A stretch of 64,000 nucleotides of DNA from Clostridium polyendosporum (GCF_018332455.1 NZ_BOPZ01000004.1:124001-188000), one strand, 5' to 3'; shown: positions 44,984 through 54,215, counted from the stretch's first letter. Notes: a model not told the origin generated them from the letters alone. Program-made: numbers and translations.

Positions 44984-45805
44984 TTATTTTAATATTCCAA
45001 AAGCGTATCCTAAAATACCAACAGCAAATAATCCAAATATTAATATAATAGCATTTACTTTTTTCTTTAATAAATTCATACATAAGAAAGTTAATAATAA
45101 TGGTAATAATCCTGGTAGTAACTGATCTAATATATTCTGAACTGTTGTTATTACTTCTTTTCCGTCTGCACCTTTAACTACTGATACTACTAATGGTACA
45201 TTCATACTTGTCCACTTTGATACTAACGCACCCATTACAAATAGTCCTAGAATTGAAGCTCCCTCTGTTAACTTTTGAAGCTTATTTCCACCCATATCAG
45301 AAACAACTTCTGTTCCTTTTTCATATCCGTACTTTAATCCAAACCACTTTGTTGATAATCTTAAAACATTAAATAATACAAAGAATAGTATAGGTCCTAA
45401 TATATTTCCTGCCATTGCTAATGATGCACCTAAAGCAGCTGTTACCGGTCTAAATGTTCCCCAGAATAGCGGGTCACCCACTCCAGCAAGTGGTCCCATA
45501 AGCCCTACTTTTACACCACTTATTGAAGCATCATCAATTGGAGCTCCATTTGCTCTTTGCTCTTCCATAGCTGCAGTTACACCCATAATTGGATTTGCTA
45601 TAAATGGTTGAGTATTAAAAAACTCTAGGTGTCTTTTCAATGCTGCTTTTAACTCTTCGCCCTTATATAATTTCTTTAATGCTGGAATCATTGAAAAACA
45701 ATATCCTACTGCCTGCATTCTTTCAAAGTTAAAAGAACCTAAAAGGAAATTTGAACGAATAAACATACTTACTATATCTTTTTTATCTAATTTCTTTTCA
45801 CTCAT
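44984..45805 (-). CDS. mannose-class PTS component IID
   Basis: A 273-residue EIID subunit that forms the membrane channel together with IIC. Typical features are FIRSNFLLGSFNFERMQAVG, VGLMGPLAGVGDPLFWGTFRP and a C-terminal membrane region. ATG 45803-45805 (MSEKKL) is chosen because the ribosome site AAGGAGGG lies seven bases upstream; an earlier in-frame ATG precedes that site. It is the last gene of the EIIA-EIIB-EIIC-EIID operon. Confidence 0.93.
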   Translation of the reverse strand: MSEKKLDKKDIVSMFIRSNFLLGSFNFERMQAVGYCFSMIPALKKLYKGEELKAALKRHLEFFNTQPFIANPIMGVTAAMEEQRANGAPIDDASISGVKVGLMGPLAGVGDPLFWGTFRPVTAALGASLAMAGNILGPILFFVLFNVLRLSTKWFGLKYGYEKGTEVVSDMGGNKLQKLTEGASILGLFVMGALVSKWTSMNVPLVVSVVKGADGKEVITTVQNILDQLLPGLLPLLLTFLCMNLLKKKVNAIILIFGLFAVGILGYAFGILK

Positions 45806-45818
45806 TGCTTTTCCCTCC

Positions 45819-46589
45819 TTATATAACATCTAATTCATCAACAGCTGCTGATGCTGCATTGTATTTTGGACTTTGTTGAATATAAATTATTGCACCAACT
45901 GTACCTAATATACCTAATGCTACTAGGTTAAAACTTGTAAATGCTGCTATAACAAATCCTAAGAAGAAGAATGGCATTAAGTGTTTTGCTTCCATCATAT
46001 TAATTACCATTGCATATCCAACAACTACTATAAATCCACCTGCTACTTGTAATCCTCTTGTAATAACTTCTGGTATTGCAGCTAACAGTAGGTTAACTCC
46101 TTCTGTTCCAGCTACCGCTGCTACTAATGCTGCTGGGATAGCTACACGTATTGCTTGAATTCCTAAAGCTGCTATATGGCATCTTTCTATTCCTGCTAGA
46201 TTTCCATTTTCAGCATGTTTATCTGCTCTATGTTGGAAAAATACGGCTATTGTTCTTGCAAATATTGTCATTACCTGTCCTGCTGCTGCTATTGGAATAG
46301 CTATTGCTATACCTGCGCCTATTGATTGCTTTCCTACTATAACTAATATTGTAGAAACTACGCTAGCTAAAGCTGCATCTGGTGCCATTGCTGCTCCTAC
46401 ATTCATCCATCCAAGAGCCATCATTTCTAAAGTACCACCTAAAATAATTCCTGTTTTAAGATCACCACACACAAGTCCTATTAAAGTACATGCAATTAAT
46501 GGTCTATGTGTTTGTCCTTCATCAAGCACACTTCCCATACCTGTTATACATGCAATAATTACAACTAAAATAATTTGAATAGTACTCAT
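45819..46589 (-). CDS. mannose-class PTS component IIC
   Basis: A 256-residue integral membrane EIIC. It contains the family stretch GTLEMMALGWMNVGAAMAPD and multiple Ala/Gly/Ile-rich helices. It transports and helps phosphorylate hexoses (mannose, fructose, sorbose or glucose in relatives); specificity cannot be read. It lies 32 bases after EIIB and 13 before the preferred EIID start. Confidence 0.93.
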   Translation of the reverse strand: MSTIQIILVVIIACITGMGSVLDEGQTHRPLIACTLIGLVCGDLKTGIILGGTLEMMALGWMNVGAAMAPDAALASVVSTILVIVGKQSIGAGIAIAIPIAAAGQVMTIFARTIAVFFQHRADKHAENGNLAGIERCHIAALGIQAIRVAIPAALVAAVAGTEGVNLLLAAIPEVITRGLQVAGGFIVVVGYAMVINMMEAKHLMPFFFLGFVIAAFTSFNLVALGILGTVGAIIYIQQSPKYNAASAAVDELDVI

Positions 46590-46621
46590 AACTTAACAAC
46601 CTCCCAATAAATTCTTCATTA

Positions 46622-47095
46622 TTAAATTTTTGTCATAATATCAACTTTTGGATCAGAAGCAAGTTTTCTTATCTCTAATTCTACTCCCTTTTCATTTAGC
46701 TTTTTAAATGCTTCAACATCTTTCTTATCTACTGAAACCGCACCAGTAATTTGAGTTTTACCTTCTTTAAAACACATTCCACCTATATTTACTGATTTAA
46801 TATCTACTCCACCTTCAACAAGTCTTAAAACATCTGTTGGATTTGTGAATAAGAACATAGTTTTAAAGCTAGCATATTTCGGATTTTTGTAAACTTCTAT
46901 AACTTTATCAATTTCTAATACGTGAGCTTTAACTCCTGGAGGAGCAACTTGTAGTAAAAGAGTTTTTCTTAAATTATCATTTGCCACCTCATCACTGCAA
47001 ACAAAAATTCTATTACATCCTGATACCTTTGTCCAAACTGTTGCTACCTGACCATGAATTAACCTGTCATCAATTCTTGCTAAAGAAATTTCCAT
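46622..47095 (-). CDS. mannose-class PTS component IIB
   Basis: A 157-residue EIIB with the phospho-His motif LARIDDRLIHGQVATVW (His about residue 14) and APPGVKAHVLEIDK. It takes phosphate from EIIA. ATG 47093-47095 (MEISLARI) is preferred: GAGGAGGAA lies about 7 bases upstream, and a longer frame start at 47119 lies inside the EIIA gene. One base separates it from the EIIA stop. Confidence 0.94.
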   Translation of the reverse strand: MEISLARIDDRLIHGQVATVWTKVSGCNRIFVCSDEVANDNLRKTLLLQVAPPGVKAHVLEIDKVIEVYKNPKYASFKTMFLFTNPTDVLRLVEGGVDIKSVNIGGMCFKEGKTQITGAVSVDKKDVEAFKKLNEKGVELEIRKLASDPKVDIMTKI

Positions 47096-47096
47096 T

Positions 47097-47516
47097 TTAT
47101 AATTCCTCCTCTTCATCACCTTCGATACTTGATTTAAATGATTTTACTGAATCTTTTACAGCATTTTTAGCTGTCTCTACTAATTCTGATACGCTTAGAA
47201 AACTTCTTGAACCATATACTTCAAGAAGCATAGGTAAACTTACACCTGTTACTATGTCCATGTTTTCATTGTTTATTGCTATTCTGCTTGCTGCATTAAA
47301 TGGGCTTCCTCCAAATAAATCAACCATAAACAGTACTCCCTGACTACTGTCTAAACTTTCTATAACTTCTGTGTACTTTTGTACTAAACCATCAGCACCT
47401 TCACCTGGTTCAAATGTAACCACGCCTACATTTTCCTGCTTTCCAAATATCATCTCAGATGATCTTACTATTTCTTGTGAGAACTTACCGTGGGTACCTA
47501 CTACTACTGCTACCAT
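47097..47516 (-). CDS. mannose-class PTS component IIA
   Basis: A 139-residue EIIA. The phospho-His is in VVGTHGKFSQEIV (about residue 9) and the second motif is FMVDLFGGSPFNAASRIA. It is a separate protein, unlike fused ManX of enteric bacteria. The ATG has AGGAGGG upstream. It is the first gene of the operon under a sigma-54 promoter 41 bases upstream and the LevR-type activator encoded next to it. Confidence 0.94.
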   Translation of the reverse strand: MVAVVVGTHGKFSQEIVRSSEMIFGKQENVGVVTFEPGEGADGLVQKYTEVIESLDSSQGVLFMVDLFGGSPFNAASRIAINNENMDIVTGVSLPMLLEVYGSRSFLSVSELVETAKNAVKDSVKSFKSSIEGDEEEEL

Positions 47517-47556
47517 TCTCTTCCCTCCTATATTTTTTCTTTGTGCTTATTTATAT

Positions 47557-47572
47557 AGCAACTACCGTGCCA
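47557..47572 (-). promoter_or_regulatory. sigma-54 promoter of the mannose-class PTS operon
   Basis: On the minus strand TGGCACG-GTAG-TTGCT (47572 to 47557) matches the -24/-12 consensus TGGCACR-N4-TTGCW exactly. It precedes EIIA and agrees with the presence of a sigma-54 activator. Confidence 0.92.
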
Positions 47573-47576
47573 ACTT

Positions 47577-47678
47577 TGTGTATCAAAAACTTTTAATATT
47601 GTAAATTATTGGTATCACTAGTTTTTTCAAAATTAGAAAACGTATTCTTTGATACTGATTCTTTATTTTTGATACACA
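47577..47678. promoter_or_regulatory. candidate upstream activator sites for the LevR-type regulator
   Basis: TGTGTATCAAAAA (47577-47589) recurs as an exact inverted copy at 47666-47678. Two further half-sites, GTATCA at 47612-47617 and TGATAC at 47650-47655, lie between. All are just upstream of the sigma-54 promoter, where activator sites are expected. Confidence 0.6.
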
Positions 47679-47724
47679 TTAATACTGTTTATAAATATTT
47701 TTAATACTAAATACGCATATTAAT

Positions 47725-47757
47725 TCATTAATAATCATATTCAATCATTAATAATCA
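47725..47757. repeat. 13-base direct repeat behind the levR gene
   Basis: TCATTAATAATCA occurs at 47725-47737 and 47745-47757, spaced by 20 bases (two helical turns). It may belong to the control region of the PTS operon. Confidence 0.45.
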
Positions 47758-47828
47758 AAAAAAAGCATACATTTTAATATTTTGTACAGAATTCTAAACT
47801 AACTTAAGAACTTTTTATCAATATTTAA

Positions 47829-50603
47829 CTAACTTAACATTTCATAAATAAAGAATTTTTCATCCATTGTTATTGATAGTCTTAATGTATCTTCAAAAAC
47901 TTTACAAGCTTTATCCACTGAACTAATTATACATTGATTAAATTGAGTTTTATCCCCACTATAATTTAAACCATCATTAATTACCATTCTTTCTAAAGAA
48001 CATCCTACATGAACAGCTATTTTAAATTTCACAGGATTACTAAACTCTGTTTTTAGTTCGCTCTCTAATACACTTATAAATTTTAGTAATACACTAATTA
48101 TTTTATGTGGATTTAAATAAGTTAAAAATTGTTTCAAACTATTTTCACATAAGTCTTCTACAACAACATTTTCTTTTTTTGGTGATATAGATATATTGTT
48201 GTTAAGAATAACTTCTTTTAAAAATTTCTCACCATTTCCATCAATAAGCATTTCAAGTGGAATAAATGGCATTTCTATATTAGGCTTTTTTATTCCAATT
48301 GCAGCTATAATATCATGTTTTTTCCCTATTTCTTCAATTTTTTTATCTAAATCAGATAATCCTACTGTAATAACTGTTATTCTTTCTTCTGTTAAATTGT
48401 AGACAATATCTTCAACAAGCTCTTTTAACTTAACTGCTGTTCCTTTACCACTTGAACATATAGTAACAATAACTTTATTACTGTAATCTTTTATTTCCTT
48501 TGCGCTATTGGCATAACCTTTAAAGTTCTTTAAAGAATTATAAATATCTTCAAGATTCATACCAAAAATATTAGTCTTTCTTGCAGCTTCAAGCACTAAC
48601 GGAGTAGAAACCATATCAATAGTTTTTATCCTTATACCTGTTCTTTCCATAATTACTGATTCAAAATTGCATAAGGAACCCATATCTACAAGTAATAATA
48701 CACCTTCTCCCATATCTATCTGCTTTACTTTTTCAATAATTACTTCTAATATATCTTTTGGACTTACCTCTAAAGGCATATCAACAGAATAAACAATACC
48801 TTCTCCTAAAAGTTTATTTGTTACATTAGCCATACTACTTGCTGTACTGTTTCCATGAGCTACTACTAAAATTCCTACCTTTCCCTCACTAACTTCTTCT
48901 ACTGAACTAAGTAGAACTGTTATATACGCTACTTCAACCTCTGAAACAATAATCTTATAATTTTCGTCTATAAGTTTTTTTATCTTTAAAGCCACTTTGA
49001 ATTCTTCTGGTCTATCTTTAATAACACTTTCAATATTTGCATAGTTAATACTTTTTTCATTTCTTACTCTTTTGAAAAATGCACTTAAATGAAGACTTAA
49101 TGCATATACAAATCTATCGCTATATGTTCTTTTTAAATCTTTTTCTGCTATTCTTTTAATTTTTTCTGAAAACTCTAATATATCCTTCTCAACTATCTTA
49201 AGGATTCGTTCTCTTTTATCCTTATCCTTATTAAATCTATCATAAAAACTCTTAATATGAATATTAATATCCGTAATTATAAATTTATTTATATATTCAG
49301 TATCCATTCCTTCATCTTTTAATACACTTGCTTTGTCTTCTATTATTTTATATAGATTAAATGGAGGTTCATATGGATCTTCTTCTAAAATAACTTTATA
49401 ACCTTTAGGAGTTACTAATATAGGAGATTCTATTATCCTACCTATTTGTTCTAACTCTTTGCGCCTATTTCCTATATTAAACAATCCATCTTTTATTTTT
49501 GAAGGAAGATTTTTAAAATCTAATTCTATACTTTCATCATTACCAATACTATTTAAAAAACCTCTAGCACATATAAGTTGTATATTTGATTTTAATTGCC
49601 CTACGTTTCCATATGAAGAGCTCCCTATTAATGCCCTTATAACTTCACTTGATACCTTAATAGGTTTATTAACTCTATGAGATTCTTTTGATAATAGATA
49701 TTTTATAATATCTATCTTTTCCTCAACAGATCTTTCTTCTAGTGATGGTATATTTATTATTATTGGAATTCTTCTTATGAAAGTTTTAAGCATATATGAA
49801 TTGGGGTCTTCCGTGGTTGCTCCTACAATTAGTACATTAGCTTTTCTAGTTCTTTCTGTCTCACCTAACTTGTTATAAGTACCTGTATCCATAAAATAAA
49901 AAATCATTTCTTGTCCTTCTGGAGGTAACCTATGGATTTCGTCTAAAAATAAAATCCCTCCATTAGCTTTTTCTACAAGTCCATGTTTCTCACAGTCTGC
50001 CCCAGTAAAAGCTCCCTTAATATGTCCAAAAATATGTGATAATAATAATTGAGGATTATTATAGTAGTCTGCGCAATTGAATATAATAAATGGCGATTTT
50101 TCATCTAACTTTTTTGCATACCTTGCGTAATTATACATCATATTAGCAAATAAGGTTTTACCTACACCTGTTTGTCCAACAATAAGTGTATGAAGACCAT
50201 TGGGGGGATATAGTACTGCAGCTTTTGCTTGCTCTATTGGATTTTTTAAACTAGCTTGAGCACCTATTAACAAAGCAAAAGGATCTTGATCTTCCTCTTT
50301 TACTTCTTCATTGGCAATTATTTCATTTATATTACTAATCTCTATAGGTTCATCTGGTAATTTAACACTAAAAACTTCTTCAAAAGCCGCTTTATGAATA
50401 TAAAGAACTGGTCTTCCTTTTATTTTTATTATTTTCCCTAACCTATGCAGCTCATTAAGTTCTTTACTTACATTATTTCTTAAAATATTTAAATCCTCTG
50501 CAATTTCTGTAGCTGTAACTCCATTGCCTATTAGCAATTCTTCCGATTTCAAATTTCTTGTCTTTTTTTCTAAATAGTCATAAATCCTATCAATCCTCTT
50601 CAT
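47829..50603 (-). CDS. levR: LevR-type sigma-54-dependent transcription activator with PTS regulation domains
   Basis: A 924-residue activator. N-terminal winged-helix HTH (TATEIAEDLNILRNNVSKEL), then AAA+ domain with Walker A VGQTGVGKTLFANMM (about residue 143), GAFTGA (about 199) and Walker B GGILFLDEIH. It continues with a first PRD, an EIIA(Man)-like domain (LVVAHGNSTASSMANVTNKL), an EIIB(Gat)-like domain with Cys in VTICSSGKGTAVKLKEL, and a C-terminal PRD with HVGCSLERMV. Its activity is expected to be set by HPr- and EIIB-dependent phosphorylation. The target is the adjacent PTS operon. The ATG has AAAGGGGG upstream. Confidence 0.93.
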   Translation of the reverse strand: MKRIDRIYDYLEKKTRNLKSEELLIGNGVTATEIAEDLNILRNNVSKELNELHRLGKIIKIKGRPVLYIHKAAFEEVFSVKLPDEPIEISNINEIIANEEVKEEDQDPFALLIGAQASLKNPIEQAKAAVLYPPNGLHTLIVGQTGVGKTLFANMMYNYARYAKKLDEKSPFIIFNCADYYNNPQLLLSHIFGHIKGAFTGADCEKHGLVEKANGGILFLDEIHRLPPEGQEMIFYFMDTGTYNKLGETERTRKANVLIVGATTEDPNSYMLKTFIRRIPIIINIPSLEERSVEEKIDIIKYLLSKESHRVNKPIKVSSEVIRALIGSSSYGNVGQLKSNIQLICARGFLNSIGNDESIELDFKNLPSKIKDGLFNIGNRRKELEQIGRIIESPILVTPKGYKVILEEDPYEPPFNLYKIIEDKASVLKDEGMDTEYINKFIITDINIHIKSFYDRFNKDKDKRERILKIVEKDILEFSEKIKRIAEKDLKRTYSDRFVYALSLHLSAFFKRVRNEKSINYANIESVIKDRPEEFKVALKIKKLIDENYKIIVSEVEVAYITVLLSSVEEVSEGKVGILVVAHGNSTASSMANVTNKLLGEGIVYSVDMPLEVSPKDILEVIIEKVKQIDMGEGVLLLVDMGSLCNFESVIMERTGIRIKTIDMVSTPLVLEAARKTNIFGMNLEDIYNSLKNFKGYANSAKEIKDYSNKVIVTICSSGKGTAVKLKELVEDIVYNLTEERITVITVGLSDLDKKIEEIGKKHDIIAAIGIKKPNIEMPFIPLEMLIDGNGEKFLKEVILNNNISISPKKENVVVEDLCENSLKQFLTYLNPHKIISVLLKFISVLESELKTEFSNPVKFKIAVHVGCSLERMVINDGLNYSGDKTQFNQCIISSVDKACKVFEDTLRLSITMDEKFFIYEMLS

Positions 50604-50785
50604 GTGTACCCCCTTTGTATATAGATAAAGAAATTTATAAATTTTATAAAATACTTATTATTTAGACTGCTTATTTACTAATTTTAACAAATATAAATAT
50701 GAAAGAAAAGTCGAATTTATTGGTAAATTAATGCATAAATGTGTAAAACCTAAAATAAAATTGAGTAGTCTTCAAGGCTGCTCAG

Positions 50786-50828
50786 TTTTAGTCCGATTTC
50801 ACTTTATGAAATAATAGATAGTAAATAA
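50786..50828 (+). repeat. core repeat copy 10
   Basis: TTTTAGTCCGATTTCACTTT then ATGAAATAATAG. It is preceded by an imperfect hairpin (TTGAGTAG / CTGCTCAG at 50761-50785) and followed by the HAD-gene terminator. Confidence 0.65.
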
Positions 50829-50860
50829 ACAGTACCTAACCTTCTAGATTAAGTACTGTT
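50821..50860 (-). terminator. terminator of the HAD phosphatase gene
   Basis: AACAGTACCTA (50828-50838) and TAAGTACTGTT (50850-50860) pair with one wobble or mismatch; the minus tail TTATTTAC comes from the core repeat. Confidence 0.7.
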
Positions 50861-50868
50861 TAATATAT

Positions 50869-51666
50869 TTAAGCTTCTTTTTTTAGAACTTTATTCTTAA
50901 TTACTTCCACTACACCATCTTCATCATTGCTTTTGGCGATAAATCTTCCATATTTTTTAACACCCTCTGGTGCATTTACCATAACATAACTATGATAGGC
51001 ACTTTGAAGCATATGAATGTCATTAAAGTAATCCCCAAACACCATGGTTTCTTCATGACTAACCCCAAACTTATCTTGTATAAATTGGATAGCAACACCT
51101 TTGTTTATGTCACTTCTTCCTAAGTCTAACCAATTTTCTCCGGATACTGTAACCTGTAATATTTCTCCCCATTTTGGATTCATAATTTTATTTGAATTCT
51201 GAGATGCTCCTTTTAAATCATACAAAGCAATTTTTAAAAACTCATCTTTTACTTCTTCTAAGTTATTTACTAACTTGTTTTTATGATAATACTTATTTAC
51301 TTGTTCCATAAATTTCGGTTCATCATCTTCTATATAAGCAGAATTTTTACCGCATAACACTATCTTGCAATCTTTAATTTTTCTTGCATCTTTTATAATA
51401 TCCATAGCTATTTTATTAGATAAGGTTTTTGAAAATAGCTCTTTTCCTCTATAGACTACAAATGAACCATTTTCAGCAGCAAACATAATATTATCCTTTG
51501 CTTTAGAAAAATTCTCTACAAGAGTAGCATATTGTCTTCCACTTGCGGCTACAAACATAACACCTCGGTTAGTCAAATCCTCTAAAACCTTAAAAAAACC
51601 CTTAGGTAACTCCCCACTACTATTTAGTAACGTTCCATCCATGTCCGTAGCTATTAACTTTATCAT
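50869..51666 (-). CDS. Cof-type HAD-family phosphatase
   Basis: A 265-residue HAD hydrolase of the Cof/YidA type. Motif I is ATDMDGTLLNSSG (Asp nucleophile at residue 8), motif II AASGRQ, motif III Lys in NKGVAIQFIQ, and motif IV FGDYFNDIHML. The C2B cap lies in the middle. Members dephosphorylate sugar phosphates, FMN or related metabolites; the substrate is not evident. It is monocistronic with an AGGGGGAA ribosome site. Confidence 0.9.
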   Translation of the reverse strand: MIKLIATDMDGTLLNSSGELPKGFFKVLEDLTNRGVMFVAASGRQYATLVENFSKAKDNIMFAAENGSFVVYRGKELFSKTLSNKIAMDIIKDARKIKDCKIVLCGKNSAYIEDDEPKFMEQVNKYYHKNKLVNNLEEVKDEFLKIALYDLKGASQNSNKIMNPKWGEILQVTVSGENWLDLGRSDINKGVAIQFIQDKFGVSHEETMVFGDYFNDIHMLQSAYHSYVMVNAPEGVKKYGRFIAKSNDEDGVVEVIKNKVLKKEA

Positions 51667-51758
51667 TTATATTCCCCCTATGCCGTTGGTATTACACTGT
51701 CTATTATATCATATATAGATAGTTATATATTTATAGGTAGAAACTTCTAGTAGTATTC

Positions 51759-52061
51759 TTATAAAAACAATTGAAAAATGTAAACAGCCAAAACAGCACT
51801 TATAGCTACTTTCATCAACCCTTGTTCAAAATATGCTAAAACTACTGCAACTATCATACCAATTAATGCAGAATATGTATTTCCAGTTGAAGATAGTATA
51901 TTAGGAAAAGTCATAGCTCCTAAAACTGCAAAAGGCATATAATACAAAAATGACTTAAAAAACCTTGAGTTCAATTTATTTTTAAAAATTATAATAGGTA
52001 GAACTCTTGGTATATATGTAACAAGTGCCATTAAAAATACGGCTATTAATATTCTGCTCAT
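51759..52061 (-). CDS. azlD: AzlD-family branched-chain amino acid export subunit
   Basis: A 100-residue protein with three or four membrane helices. The N-terminus (VTYIPRVLPIIIFKNKL) and FKSFLYYMPFAVLGAMTFP are characteristic of AzlD. Its ATG overlaps the azlC stop (ATGA), indicating coupled translation. With AzlC it probably exports branched-chain amino acids or analogues. Confidence 0.92.
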   Translation of the reverse strand: MSRILIAVFLMALVTYIPRVLPIIIFKNKLNSRFFKSFLYYMPFAVLGAMTFPNILSSTGNTYSALIGMIVAVVLAYFEQGLMKVAISAVLAVYIFQLFL

Positions 52062-52813
52062 ATTTCATCATCCTCCTTTGGAAAGAAAGCTGCACCTATA
52101 CTTGACGCAATAATAGTTGAAATAACAATACTCCATCCCCCACATATTTTTTTTAAATACGGAATCCAAGTACAAATTAAGCTAATAAATACTGCAGCGA
52201 TTACAACTATCAAAGCCTGTTTTGACTTTTTTGCTGTTGGGATGATAAGAGCAATAAACATAGCATATAACGCTATTCCCATTGAACTTTGTAACTTCTC
52301 AGGCAATATTGAAGTTGATACTGCTCCTAATAAGGTTCCAAAAAGCCATCCAAGATATGGATAAGTTATAGTTCCCATCATATATCCAAAGGTAATGTCT
52401 TCTTTTTCTAAAGAAGCAACTGTAAATGTCTCATCAGTGATTCCAAAAGCCATAATGCATCTTTTAACCATTGGCATGTTAGATACAATTTTCTGAGAAA
52501 GTGATAATGACATTAACATATATCGGATATTTATAACAAATGTAGTTAATGTAATCTCTAACATTGATCCACTTGCTATTATTAAAGAAGTTCCTGCAAA
52601 TTGTCCTGCAGATGTAAAATTGGTTAATGATATTAGAACAGCAGTCCAAACTGGCAAACCTCCATTAACTGCCATGAGTCCAAAGGTAAAAGAAACTGGT
52701 ATGTACCCTAATGCAATAGGAATTCCTTGCTTAATACCTCTAGTGAATCCGTATATACTTTGTTTTTTTAAATTTACAATTTGCTCATTAGTTGCGTTCT
52801 GTGAAATACTCAA
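52058..52813 (-). CDS. azlC: AzlC-family branched-chain amino acid exporter
   Basis: A 251-residue membrane protein of the AzlC/YgaZ family. Signature segments are KQGIPIALGYIPVSFTFGLM, FTSAGQFAGTSLI and NIRYMLMSLSLSQK. The TTG start at 52811-52813 has AGGAGG nine bases upstream. It forms an operon with azlD. No Lrp-type regulator is next to it. Confidence 0.93.
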   Translation of the reverse strand: MSISQNATNEQIVNLKKQSIYGFTRGIKQGIPIALGYIPVSFTFGLMAVNGGLPVWTAVLISLTNFTSAGQFAGTSLIIASGSMLEITLTTFVINIRYMLMSLSLSQKIVSNMPMVKRCIMAFGITDETFTVASLEKEDITFGYMMGTITYPYLGWLFGTLLGAVSTSILPEKLQSSMGIALYAMFIALIIPTAKKSKQALIVVIAAVFISLICTWIPYLKKICGGWSIVISTIIASSIGAAFFPKEDDEI

Positions 52814-52856
52814 TAATTATAACCTCCTAATTTACATACTTAAATTACCTTACTAA

Positions 52857-52953
52857 AGATAAACAACTTCAATCCTTAATCAATTCAGGAAAATAGCCTC
52901 GACATGCAATGCTTTTTTCTGAATTATAAGTTCAGTTATGAAGTTGTTTATCT
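52857..52953 (+). repeat. 97-bp inverted-repeat element, copy 2
   Basis: Perfect 15-base terminal inverted repeats AGATAAACAACTTCA and TGAAGTTGTTTATCT enclose an inner pair AATTCAG / CTGAATT and the centre AGCCTCGACATGCAATGC. It has coding potential for nothing. Confidence 0.85.
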
Positions 52954-52955
52954 AT

Positions 52956-53052
52956 ATATACATAAATTCGAACCTTAAAAAATTCATGAAAATAGCCTGG
53001 ACATGTAATGCTTTTTCATGAATTACAGGTTGAGTTATGAAGTTGTATATCT
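52956..53052 (+). repeat. 97-bp inverted-repeat element, copy 3, in tandem with copy 2
   Basis: The same length and order as copy 2 with a degraded left end (ATATACATAAATTCG); the centre reads AGCCTGGACATGTAATGC and the right end TGAAGTTGTATATCT is kept. Confidence 0.75.
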
Positions 53053-53057
53053 ATAGC

Positions 53058-53128
53058 TTGAGTCAGGCTCCACTTCATGAGATGACAACAAATCAAAACA
53101 AGAGCATCTAACTCGAAAGATTAGATGC
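53058..53128 (+). repeat. core repeat copy 11 and following hairpin
   Basis: GAGTCAGGCTCCACTTCATG then AGATGACAACAAAT, followed by a perfect 8-bp hairpin (53104-53128). It directly follows element copy 3. Confidence 0.6.
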
Positions 53129-53435
53129 CATTTAGCGTAAAATTGTATTTATCTGAGCTATATTTAGCTTTATTTACTTATTAATTTTATTATTCTAAAT
53201 ATCAACATCCATAACTTGAAAAAACGCCTTAAATTCAATATATTTTTACTGTATGATTATAACATATGTTATCAAAGACATATAAAAATGAGAATTACGA
53301 CATCATTAAAATAACTTGATATTTCTCTTAATTTCTTGTCCTATCTAGAACTATAGTCAATATTAATAATTTTTTAACGTGAAAAATATTAAATATTATC
53401 ATGGAAATATTACAAAAAATTTATCTTTCTAGACG

Positions 53436-54215
53436 TTATTTATCTTTAGCTATATTGATCTCTAAGATTTTTGTAATTAGCCTAGCTACTATTTTCTTCA
53501 GTATATTTACTCTCGCTTCAACATAATAGTTTTTTCCCACTTCAAGCCAACCTTTTTCTCTCCAAAACTTAGCATCAAGTGTTGATTCATCATTATTTCT
53601 ATAATAATTTTGATTATATTGAAAAGCTGTCAAACTAGTAATACTTGGTGAATATTTTTCACTTTCAATTACTGCCTTATAGAATTTTGCTACTGCCTTA
53701 TCTATTTGTTTAAAATATTTTTCTGGTATTGAGTGAATGGAGTTTGTTCCCATGACAATGCCAACTTTACTTGTTATATGAAACCCCCAAGCTGAAACCG
53801 CTAAACTAAGAGAACTAAATAGTTGAAAAAGTCCTGCAATACCTGTAGTTGATACAAGCAAAGCCTTCTTGTTATAGAACAAAGGACGATGACATATATA
53901 GGCTAAACGATCAATAAAATTCTTCATAATTCCTGAAACATTTGCTACATATGTGGGACAAGCAAATATTACTCCATCTGATTGAATCATATTTTCAGCG
54001 ATTTTCAGGGTATCATCTTTAAGAGGACAGTGTGCTTCCCCCTTATTAAAACATGAAGTACAACCTAAACACATTTTAATGTCAGCGTCCCGAAGAAAAA
54101 GATAATTAAATTGAATGTTATGATCAAACTGTTTTAGTCTTTCTTCAATCATTTTAGTTACTAGAAAAGTATTACCCTCTTTTCTAGGGCTTCCCATAAT
54201 AGCAAGTATCTTCAT
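53436..54215 (-). CDS. NADPH-dependent FMN reductase-like flavoprotein with Cys cluster
   Basis: A 259-residue protein. The N-terminal flavodoxin-like fold has the FMN loop MGSPRKEGNTFLVTKM and ACPTYVANVSGIMKNFIDR. A Cys cluster KMCLGCTSCFNKGEAHCPLKDD (Cys near residues 49, 52, 55 and 63) is typical of clostridial iron-sulfur flavoprotein-like reductases. A C-terminal extension of about 80 residues, partly hydrophobic, follows. It is divergent from the marR-MFS operon with an 184-base gap. The redox substrate is unknown; electron transfer or quinone/nitro reduction are possible. Confidence 0.8.
   Translation of the reverse strand: MKILAIMGSPRKEGNTFLVTKMIEERLKQFDHNIQFNYLFLRDADIKMCLGCTSCFNKGEAHCPLKDDTLKIAENMIQSDGVIFACPTYVANVSGIMKNFIDRLAYICHRPLFYNKKALLVSTTGIAGLFQLFSSLSLAVSAWGFHITSKVGIVMGTNSIHSIPEKYFKQIDKAVAKFYKAVIESEKYSPSITSLTAFQYNQNYYRNNDESTLDAKFWREKGWLEVGKNYYVEARVNILKKIVARLITKILEINIAKDK

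Larger units (their letters stand above)
52814..53435. other. 622-base intergenic region with two tandem 97-bp elements, a core repeat and a hairpin
   Basis: Two full 97-bp elements (52857-52953, 52956-53052), core copy 11 (53058-53096) and a perfect 8-bp hairpin GCATCTAA / TTAGATGC (53104-53111, 53121-53128). From 53130 to 53435 only AT-rich DNA is seen. Confidence 0.7.
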
